Assembly: GCA_023264085.1 (NCBI GenBank)
Contig: JALQTF010000061.1
Span: forward strand, 1 to 5,618
Source of the DNA: Acholeplasmataceae bacterium
GTDB lineage: Bacteria; Bacillota_I; Bacilli_A; Acholeplasmatales; Acholeplasmataceae
Reading direction: 5' to 3'
Length of the DNA: 5,618 bases
Position numbers and translations under genes: made by a program. This document shows, in pieces, positions 1 to 4,613 of the stretch. Within the stretch, counting starts at the first letter, position 1, and every line of letters starts with the position of its first letter. Under the pieces are notes generated by a model, which worked only from the letters and a program-made list of their open reading frames with translations, was not told the origin of the DNA and searched no databases.

Positions 1-64
1 GGTAATTTTTATACTTATAATTTTTCGGAAACTGTTATATTTCAAACGATTGATTAGAAAAATA
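1..64. other. Probable terminal segment of an integrated element, left of the tRNA half
   Basis: This AT-rich stretch occupies the place where the 5' half of tRNA-Arg should be. It contains no D-arm consensus, no GTTTCAG acceptor strand and no ACAGC 5' anticodon stem; positions 61-65 read AATAC instead. I infer that it is the outermost part of a mobile element whose end abuts the tRNA half at about 65. Two plus-strand frames are open from the edge: one ends at TAG 55-57 and the other runs into the tRNA remnant to TGA 101-103. Neither is long enough to call a gene. No clear integrase arm repeats are visible. Confidence 0.45.
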
Positions 65-110
65 CCTTCTAAGCTGTCGGTCGGGGGTTCGAATCCCTCC
101 TGAAACGCCA
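65..110 (+). other. Attachment site (attL/attR type): 3' half of tRNA-Arg(UCU), 5' half missing
   Basis: The pieces of a tRNA 3' half are in exact register. They are an anticodon loop CTTCTAA at 66-72 with anticodon TCT at 68-70, a 3' anticodon stem GCTGT at 73-77, and a variable loop CGGTC at 78-82. Next come a T stem GGGGG/CCCTC at 83-87 and 95-99 (one G-U pair) around loop TTCGAAT at 88-94. The acceptor 3' strand CTGAAAC is at 100-106, with discriminator G at 107 and encoded CCA at 108-110. From memory, the loop, variable arm and T arm resemble Firmicutes tRNA-Arg(UCU). The expected 5' partners, GTTTCAG and ACAGC, are absent upstream, so this copy cannot fold as a tRNA. Tyrosine-recombinase elements commonly cross over in the anticodon loop and duplicate the 3' part of the tRNA. 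The displaced host 3' half then marks the end of the element far from the intact tRNA. A tRNA pseudogene made by simple deletion is the alternative. Confidence 0.8.
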
Positions 111-125
111 TAGTTTATAAACAAT

Positions 126-155
126 AAAAAGCTATCTTGAAGATAGCTTTTTTTT
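126..155 (+). terminator. Factor-independent terminator of the tRNA-Arg unit
   Basis: An 8-bp perfect stem (130-137 AGCTATCT with 141-148 AGATAGCT) closes a TGA loop. It is flanked by an A-run at 126-129 that pairs with the start of a run of eight T at 148-155. It sits 15 bases after the CCA, the usual place for the terminator of a tRNA gene. I therefore read it as the original host terminator, left beside the displaced 3' half. Confidence 0.85.
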
Positions 156-186
156 ATATATGGTATATTAAGTTTGTGAGGTATTT

Positions 187-825
187 ATGAAAAAATCAAA
201 CCATTTGATAGAGAATACACTTTTGGTATCATCCATACTCATGTTTATATACTCTTTTGTTGGGTATGTATTTCTACCACCTGGGACATTAGCACCACCT
301 TTGAAACCATCTTTTGATTCTAACACTGTAGCAATCATTGCGCATGCTGTATTTTCATCCATTGCCATTGTTTCTGGTGTGATACAACTTCGAAGATCTT
401 TTAGAGTTAAATATCCAAAAGTAAATATAAGATTACGCTATGTGTATTTTGTTTCAGTATTCTTTGGTAGTGTCACAGGGTTTTATTTGGCATTTTTTGC
501 ATATGCGGGTTTTGCAAATGTTGTTGGTTTTTCACTACTGGCTATATTATGGTTATATACAACGTATAAAGCATTTATTTTTCAAAAGCATGATGATATG
601 CCATCATTTAGAATTTGGATTGTTAGAAGTTATGCATTGACATTTGCAGCAGTTACTTTAAGAATTTATATGGGATTATTCTTTTTGGTTTTTGGCTATA
701 AACAATTTGAATACTTCTATGCGACATTAGGTTTTTTATGTTGGGTACCAAATGTATTGTTTATAGAGTGGGCATATTTATTACCAAAATTTAGAAACAA
801 ACATTCAGAATTAAAGTCATCTTAA
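187..825 (+). CDS. DUF2306 family six-helix membrane protein
   Basis: A 212-residue integral membrane protein with about six hydrophobic helices, near residues 11-31, 47-67, 85-106, 110-129, 148-170 and 179-199. The best family marker is RSYALTFAAVTLR at 147-159. The late WVPNVLFIEW segment (186-195) and His53 in helix 2 also fit the DUF2306 pattern as I remember it. The family's function is not established; conserved histidines have suggested metal or haem binding. Two histidines usual in the family, in the HR..GR and HR.WM..RSYALT motifs, look replaced here: residues 79-85 read VNIRLRY, and Phe141-Arg142 stands where His-Arg is expected. A cofactor role is therefore doubtful for this copy. 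The start is ATG 187 with a GTGAGG ribosome site at 176-181. I find no convincing promoter in the short gap after the tRNA terminator. It is the first gene on the chromosomal side of the attachment site. Confidence 0.85.
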   Translation: MKKSNHLIENTLLVSSILMFIYSFVGYVFLPPGTLAPPLKPSFDSNTVAIIAHAVFSSIAIVSGVIQLRRSFRVKYPKVNIRLRYVYFVSVFFGSVTGFYLAFFAYAGFANVVGFSLLAILWLYTTYKAFIFQKHDDMPSFRIWIVRSYALTFAAVTLRIYMGLFFLVFGYKQFEYFYATLGFLCWVPNVLFIEWAYLLPKFRNKHSELKSS

Positions 826-828
826 AGG

Positions 829-848
829 TTGACTTTTTTTCAAGTCAA
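829..848 (+). terminator. Possible weak terminator hairpin (overlaps a -35-like TTGACT)
   Basis: A 7-bp perfect stem, TTGACTT (829-835) with AAGTCAA (842-848), starts 3 bases after the stop of the DUF2306 gene. The T-run lies mostly in the loop and only a short T-rich tail follows, so termination would be weak. The left arm is also a good -35 box (TTGACT). With TTAAAT at 853-858, 18 bases on, it could form a promoter for the TM2 gene. The sequence alone does not decide between the two roles. Confidence 0.4.
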
Positions 849-899
849 TTTGTTAAATTCTTAAGTTTATGTTAAGATGAAAAAAAAGGAGTAAAAGCA

Positions 900-1103
900 A
901 TGGTATCTGAAAAGAATGGACTTGTTCTATTGATTCTAACAATTGTTTTACCCACATTCCATTATGTTTATGTTAAAAAATTCGGGTTAGCAATTTTATT
1001 TCTTATCACAGGTGGCGGATTTGGTATTTGGTATGTCATCGATGTCATAAGAGTTGTTTTAGGTAAGTTTCCTGATGAAAATGGCAATCTCATAAAACTG
1101 TAA
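900..1103 (+). CDS. Small TM2-domain membrane protein
   Basis: A 67-residue protein with two hydrophobic helices (about 7-24 and 29-53) and a short polar C-terminal tail. Residues 27-67 match the second half of a TM2 domain well: KFGLAILFL, then a glycine run and GIWYVIDVI (42-50) with Asp48, then LGKFPDENGNLI. The first-helix signature, usually G..G.HRFY.G, is degenerate here: LPTFHYVYVKK keeps only the His21 and Tyr positions. Bacterial TM2 proteins are common, small and mostly of unknown function. The start is ATG 900 with AAAGGAG at 885-891, 8 bases upstream. It lies 74 bases after the DUF2306 gene and may be cotranscribed with it or use the weak promoter overlapping the hairpin at 829. 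A strong terminator ends the unit. Confidence 0.82.
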   Translation: MVSEKNGLVLLILTIVLPTFHYVYVKKFGLAILFLITGGGFGIWYVIDVIRVVLGKFPDENGNLIKL

Positions 1104-1106
1104 TAA

Positions 1107-1136
1107 AAAAAAGTCATCTTAACTGATGACTTTTTT
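1107..1136 (+). terminator. Strong factor-independent terminator after the TM2 gene
   Basis: The GTCATC (1113-1118) and GATGAC (1125-1130) arms close a 6-base loop. The stem is extended by an A-run at 1107-1112 pairing with a T-run at 1131-1136. It begins 3 bases after the stop codon. The A-run and T-run symmetry would let it work from either strand, but no minus-strand gene ends here. Confidence 0.88.
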
Positions 1137-1137
1137 A

Positions 1138-1163
1138 TTGAGATAACTTTTACGTGTTATAAT
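1138..1163 (+). promoter_or_regulatory. Extended -10 promoter of the VOC/aldo-keto reductase operon
   Basis: A perfect TATAAT (1158-1163) is preceded by TGT at 1155-1157, giving the extended -10 form TGnTATAAT. The best -35-like element is TTGAGA at 1138-1143, but its 14-base spacer is short; at the ideal spacing only TTATTG is found. The extended -10 probably carries most of the activity. Transcription would start near 1170, giving a leader of about 20 bases with AAGGAG at 1179-1184 before ATG 1191. Confidence 0.75.
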
Positions 1164-1190
1164 TTGTTTAAGTGAATTAAGGAGAATTAT

Positions 1191-1499
1191 ATGGCACTTA
1201 TTGAACTTGAAGTACTTAAAAATCAACAAACATTAAATTTTGATGACGCACTCAATCAATTTGTTGTAAAAGAAGAAAATAAAAAAGACATATGTTTTAA
1301 ATTTGAAGCACTAGAAGAAGTAAGATTTAATGAAGCAACAAAAAATGTTTTTGTAAAAACAGTAGACAATGAAATAAAGCTATCTTGCAAGAATCAAGAT
1401 CAAATGGAAGGTGTATATAATAACTTCCGAAAAATGATCGAAAATAAAGGGAAGCCTGCTTTAGATGAAGATGACTTGGAAATTCATTTAAACATATGA
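1191..1499 (+). CDS. Unrecognised 102-residue protein, first gene of the operon
   Basis: I do not recognise this family. It is a small soluble protein, highly charged (Glu, Asp and Lys throughout), with no signal peptide, membrane segment or cysteine motif. It has two cysteines, in DICFKF and LSCKNQ. Alternating hydrophobic strands (about 20-26, 33-39, 42-47, 51-57, 60-66) are followed by a helix-like stretch at about 68-84 and an acidic tail ending DEDDLEIHLNI. Several strands capped by one helix would fit a small beta-barrel, for instance a PH-like fold, but that is a guess from the pattern only. The start is ATG 1191 with TAAGGAG at 1178-1184. Its TGA stop overlaps the ATG of the VOC gene (ATGA), which indicates translational coupling and perhaps a shared role. 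Confidence 0.8.
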   Translation: MALIELEVLKNQQTLNFDDALNQFVVKEENKKDICFKFEALEEVRFNEATKNVFVKTVDNEIKLSCKNQDQMEGVYNNFRKMIENKGKPALDEDDLEIHLNI

Positions 1500-2260
1500 A
1501 ACATTTGCTAAATGAAATCTACAAAGTAGAAATAAATGTCTTAAATCATGAAAAGATGTTTGAGTTTTATCATGGTTTTTTAGGTTTTGAAGTGATTAAG
1601 AAAACCTCAAATCAAACATATTTAGGATTTAACAATACACCAATCATGATATTAAAAAATGGAGAATATCAGCCAAAGCAAACAAACACTTTAGATTTAT
1701 ATCATATTGCTTTCTTACTGGATAGTGATGTATCATTTGTAGCGTTTATTAGATACTTGATACAACATAAGTATCCAATTACTGGGATTTCTGATCATGG
1801 CGTATCCATTGCTGTTTATTTTAATGATCCAGAAGGGAATGGCATTGAAGTGTATTTTGATAAAGATAAAAGTCAATGGCCCTATCATCAAGGTCAATTA
1901 GAGATGGTGACTAAACAAGTAGATTTAGATGCTTTATTTAAAATTACAAATCATATTCAAGCATTTAATTCACAGACAATCATAGGACATCTACATTTGC
2001 ATGTTTCTCATTTAAAAGAAGCAAAGAAAGATTATATCGAAAGATTTGGATTTAAACTCATTCAAGATTTTATGCACTCTGCATCATTTTTATCAGATGG
2101 TGACTATCATCACTTTTTAGGGATCAATATCTGGAAGGGAACAGGTCTTAGTAAAAAAAATCTTGATGAACAAGGTCTATCAAAATATTATATGTTTGGT
2201 CTTAAAGATTTTAAAACACAAGATATATGTGGATTTGATGTTGAAGTTACAAAAATTTAA
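1496..2260 (+). CDS. CatE-like two-module VOC family protein (glyoxalase/extradiol dioxygenase), C-terminally short
   Basis: A 254-residue cytoplasmic protein built from two VOC modules, resembling catechol 2,3-dioxygenase-like proteins such as Bacillus CatE. Module 1 (about 7-125) starts YKVEINVLNHEKMFEFYHGFLGF, has LYHIAFLL with His70, and ends in DPEGNGIEVYF (111-121) with Glu118. Module 2 starts at IIGHLHLHVSHLKEAK (162-177), a hallmark of the CatE group with candidate metal ligands His165, 167 and 169, and continues with YHHFLGINIW (204-213). Relatives known to me run to about 285 residues and end in a DP.G hairpin that should supply the last metal ligand, a Glu. Here the protein stops at FDVEVTKI, just before that hairpin, so catalysis is uncertain. 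The family opens catechol rings or handles related small molecules; the substrate cannot be read from the sequence. Its ATG overlaps the preceding stop, and the aldo/keto reductase follows after 20 bases. Confidence 0.88.
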   Translation: MKHLLNEIYKVEINVLNHEKMFEFYHGFLGFEVIKKTSNQTYLGFNNTPIMILKNGEYQPKQTNTLDLYHIAFLLDSDVSFVAFIRYLIQHKYPITGISDHGVSIAVYFNDPEGNGIEVYFDKDKSQWPYHQGQLEMVTKQVDLDALFKITNHIQAFNSQTIIGHLHLHVSHLKEAKKDYIERFGFKLIQDFMHSASFLSDGDYHHFLGINIWKGTGLSKKNLDEQGLSKYYMFGLKDFKTQDICGFDVEVTKI

Positions 2261-2280
2261 GATACATTCAGGAGGCATAG

Positions 2281-3090
2281 ATGTTATATAAAACGTTTCA
2301 TAATGGACATACAATACCAACATTAGGTACAGGAACAAATACATATGGTAAAGTTGACAAAGACTTTTTTGGTGATATTAATTTTGATACCAAAGAATTA
2401 CTTTCAGCCATAAATCTAGGATATCGACTCATTGACACTGCAATTTATTATAGAAATGAAGCTGTCATAGGTAAGGCTATTAAAGAATCAATGATAAAAA
2501 GAGAAGATCTTTTTATTACAACAAAAATTCCAGAAAAACCAGAATTTTCAGCTACAAATGAACTCGTAATTTCATATATAGAAGCATCATTAAAAAATAT
2601 TGATGCGGATTATATCGATTTATATTTGATGCATTTTCCACTTGAAAGCAATGAAGAAAACCTACGCGTTTGGAAAGTTTTAGAAAGTTATGTATCAACC
2701 GGTAAAATCAAATCGATTGGTGTCTCTAATTTCAATATAGATCAACTCCAATATCTTATTAATAATGCATCTATAAAACCTGTGCTCAATCAATTTCAGT
2801 CTTATCCTGGAAGACATCAACAAGATCTCATAGACTTTTGTAAAGCCAATGACATCATTCCAGAAGCATATCATTCGCTTGCGAAAGTTTCTGAAGAAAA
2901 CAAAAAAACGTTAACTGACATTGGTAAAAAATATCAAAAGTTATGGAATCAAGTCATTTTAAATTATCAAATTCATGAAGGGTTGGTTGTGATTCCAAAA
3001 TCACATAATCCAGAAAATCAAAAAAATAATATAGATGTGTTTGATTTTCAGTTAACAGATGAAGATAAAGATACAATCAAAAATATGTAA
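2281..3090 (+). CDS. Aldo/keto reductase
   Basis: A 269-residue NAD(P)H-dependent oxidoreductase with a (beta/alpha)8 barrel and near the usual family length. It should reduce aldehydes or ketones in the cytoplasm. The catalytic tetrad is visible as Asp52 (LIDTA), Tyr57, Lys82 (TTKIP) and His118 (LMHFP). Other family marks are GYRLIDTA at 47-54, GVSNF at 147-151, LNQFQ at 169-173 and the cofactor motif IPKS at 238-241. In the usual IPKS....R....N motif, the Arg that helps hold the NADP 2'-phosphate appears as Asn246 (NPENQKNN), while Lys240 and Ser241 remain. Cofactor choice may therefore be relaxed. The ribosome site AGGAGG at 2270-2275 is strong, 5 bases before ATG 2281. It closes the operon that starts at 1191. 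The partnership with a VOC protein suggests handling of reactive carbonyls or quinones, which is an inference. Confidence 0.93.
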   Translation: MLYKTFHNGHTIPTLGTGTNTYGKVDKDFFGDINFDTKELLSAINLGYRLIDTAIYYRNEAVIGKAIKESMIKREDLFITTKIPEKPEFSATNELVISYIEASLKNIDADYIDLYLMHFPLESNEENLRVWKVLESYVSTGKIKSIGVSNFNIDQLQYLINNASIKPVLNQFQSYPGRHQQDLIDFCKANDIIPEAYHSLAKVSEENKKTLTDIGKKYQKLWNQVILNYQIHEGLVVIPKSHNPENQKNNIDVFDFQLTDEDKDTIKNM

Positions 3091-3120
3091 AATAAAAACT
3101 CCTTAATAGGAGTTTTTATT
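3091..3120. terminator. Bidirectional terminator between convergent genes
   Basis: A 12-bp perfect stem (3091-3102 with 3109-3120) closes a TTAATA loop, with CTCC/GGAG at its core. An A-run on the left and a T-run on the right give a U-tract in both directions. It lies immediately after the stop of the aldo/keto reductase and 4 bases beyond the stop of the minus-strand hydrolase, so both genes can use it. Confidence 0.88.
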
Positions 3121-3124
3121 TTGT

Positions 3125-4468
3125 TTATTGAACGCGATCAACCGCGTCTATATAGGTCCAACTTAAATCGTTAGGAGCACTTTTTAAATGCTCATTAAAA
3201 TAAGTTAGATGTGATGAAAACATAATTTCAATCATTGTATGTGTTTCAATTGATCCCGAAAATCCGATGGGTTTTGCAAGAGATGTATACATATATACCA
3301 TCGCAAAATCATAATGGGTCGTGCCTATAATTCTATACAGTGAAGTTTGTTGATTTGAAGCTTCAATCATCGGTAATAACACATCATTGTTTGGACCTAG
3401 TTCCCATGCTTCACTTCTTAAAAAAAGAGAAGGTACATTTAAAGTAGAAGTTTCAAGGATATCTTGAATCGGTTCAACCCATGCATCCAGACCAATAAGT
3501 GCTTTAATTCTTTGATCCATAAGTGAAGCATAAACAACCCCTCCACCACCAGTAGAATGTCCAACAGCACCAATATGGTCTAAGTCTAAATGTCCATAAA
3601 AAATATCATCAGAATCTTGATTGAGTCCTTCTAAATAATTGATGGTTGCAATAACATCTAATCCATAGGTCATCATTAATCTTGTATTACTTTCTAAACC
3701 CAAATCATCATCTTTAAAAGCTGTTAGTGCATCATGTTGTTTAAAGATCACTTCATTGTCAATGACAGATGCCACAGAACCGTAAGTATGTTCGATCGAT
3801 ACTGCAATAAAGCCTTCACTTGCAAACATTTCACCTAAATCACTGTGTAAATATTTTGTTCCACTCCAACCATGAGATAAGATGACGATCGGATATGTTT
3901 TTTCTTCAGTGAAGTCAGCATCTAAGTAACTATTCGATTCAACATATTGTGTTTGATTGAGTAAAAATCCAGGAAAACCAAAATCTCTGCTTAATGCTTG
4001 AGAGGTCACTTCTTGATCCAATAACCAAGGTGCACGTTCACTTTCATTGGTTTTTTCAAAAGGAAACCAAATTTGAATGTTGAATTTTCTGTAAGTATCA
4101 GTGTCTCCATATATTTCAGTTCGAGATGTATCATTGATTTGATATACTTTTGTGCCAATATCATAGTTTCCAGTAGGCGTTGGCATGTGATAAACAGGGA
4201 AAATGAATATCAGTGATAACATCAGAATAAAAATACCGATACTCAATATACGTCTCACACGTATGAAAGATAACGTTGGTACCCCAATGATCGTGATTGC
4301 TAAAATGAGACTTAACACTTCATATCTAAGACCTTCAATAATCATGTTAAGTAACAAAAACAAACTTAAAAAGACATATGATGTACGGCGATAGCTTTTG
4401 ACTTGAAGCATCGATAATATCATGATGATGACACCTAATAAAATGACAATGGTTTCAAATATTCGCAT
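3125..4468 (-). CDS. Membrane-anchored PAF-acetylhydrolase-like alpha/beta serine hydrolase
   Basis: A 447-residue protein read from ATG at 4468. Four hydrophobic helices (about 4-22, 30-47, 49-68, 74-93) precede an alpha/beta hydrolase domain. The positive loops KSYRR and RVRR should lie inside, which puts the catalytic domain outside the cell. The oxyanion region is SHGWSG (198-203). The nucleophile is Ser305 in GHSTGGGG (303-310), the acid is probably Asp328 in GLDAW, and the base is His385 in TTHYDF. This order and spacing match the plasma PAF-acetylhydrolase/lipase-like family, which cleaves short or oxidised acyl esters of phospholipids; the substrate here is unknown. The frame extends upstream to a TTG at 4513 and an ATG at 4489. 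Neither has a ribosome site, and both lie before the likely transcript start. The 4468 ATG has GAGGG at 4472-4476, although its spacing is short. The gene is single, convergent with the operon and divergent from the aminotransferase. Confidence 0.88.
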   Translation of the reverse strand: MRIFETIVILLGVIIMILSMLQVKSYRRTSYVFLSLFLLLNMIIEGLRYEVLSLILAITIIGVPTLSFIRVRRILSIGIFILMLSLIFIFPVYHMPTPTGNYDIGTKVYQINDTSRTEIYGDTDTYRKFNIQIWFPFEKTNESERAPWLLDQEVTSQALSRDFGFPGFLLNQTQYVESNSYLDADFTEEKTYPIVILSHGWSGTKYLHSDLGEMFASEGFIAVSIEHTYGSVASVIDNEVIFKQHDALTAFKDDDLGLESNTRLMMTYGLDVIATINYLEGLNQDSDDIFYGHLDLDHIGAVGHSTGGGGVVYASLMDQRIKALIGLDAWVEPIQDILETSTLNVPSLFLRSEAWELGPNNDVLLPMIEASNQQTSLYRIIGTTHYDFAMVYMYTSLAKPIGFSGSIETHTMIEIMFSSHLTYFNEHLKSAPNDLSWTYIDAVDRVQ

Positions 4469-4488
4469 AATCCCTCGCTTTGACTTCA

Positions 4489-4494
4489 TTATAT
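4489..4494 (-). promoter_or_regulatory. -10 box of the PAF-acetylhydrolase-like gene
   Basis: The minus strand reads TATAAT here, a perfect -10. Transcription would start near 4480-4482, about 12 bases before the ATG at 4468, which supports that start over the longer frame. No good -35 is seen at 16-18 bases upstream; the candidates are GATTTG-like only. Confidence 0.5.
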
Positions 4495-4575
4495 AATACT
4501 TTTTTGTACTCAAATCATATTTGAATCAAACACCATGAAATGACATAAAAAAAGATGGTATTTTGTAATGTATTA

Positions 4576-4594
4576 GCGTATAATTTAAATACGC
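4576..4594. repeat. Perfect 6-bp inverted repeat over the aminotransferase -10 box (candidate operator)
   Basis: GCGTAT (4576-4581) and ATACGC (4589-4594) form an exact inverted repeat around a 7-base AT centre. The dyad covers the TATAAT at 4579-4584 and the likely transcription start near 4591. It is followed by no T-run, so it is not a terminator. Its position would suit a repressor site, but no regulator gene is visible in the window. Confidence 0.45.
4579..4584 (+). promoter_or_regulatory. -10 box of the aminotransferase gene
   Basis: A perfect TATAAT lies 29 bases before ATG 4614. The expected start near 4591 gives a leader of about 23 bases that contains AGGAG at 4604-4608. The -35 region (about 4556-4561, TGGTAT) matches poorly, so the promoter may need an activator or may be weak. 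Confidence 0.6.
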
Positions 4595-4613
4595 ATTATT
4601 TTTAGGAGACAAG

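Noticed and set aside
1..66. 3' part of a group I intron in the tRNA anticodon loop
   Set aside because: Such introns end in G before the 3' exon, but the bases here are AATAC. No intron core elements can be seen in the short visible stretch. Not excluded if the sequence to the left shows a catalytic core.
39..110. A complete 72-base tRNA starting at the ATTTCAA near 39-45
   Set aside because: Only five of seven acceptor pairs form, the 5' anticodon stem (AATAC) fails to pair with GCTGT, and there is no D arm.
164..169. TATATT as a -10 box for the DUF2306 gene
   Set aside because: No -35 at a proper distance (it would fall in the tRNA terminator stem), and the transcript would start inside the ribosome site.
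168..368. Minus-strand 66-codon ORF
   Set aside because: It lies antisense to the start of the clear DUF2306 gene, has no ribosome site and no family resemblance; a shadow frame.
440..640. Plus-strand 66-codon ORF
   Set aside because: It is an alternative frame inside the DUF2306 gene, whose own frame carries the family motifs.
4203..4394. Plus-strand 63-codon ORF
   Set aside because: It is antisense to the membrane helices of the hydrolase; the basic and hydrophobic composition comes from the reverse complement, and no ribosome site is present.
4532..4559. ACCAT...ATGGT inverted repeat in the divergent intergenic region
   Set aside because: Only 5 bp with an 18-base spacer, expected by chance in AT-rich DNA; no T-run and no overlap with either -10 box.
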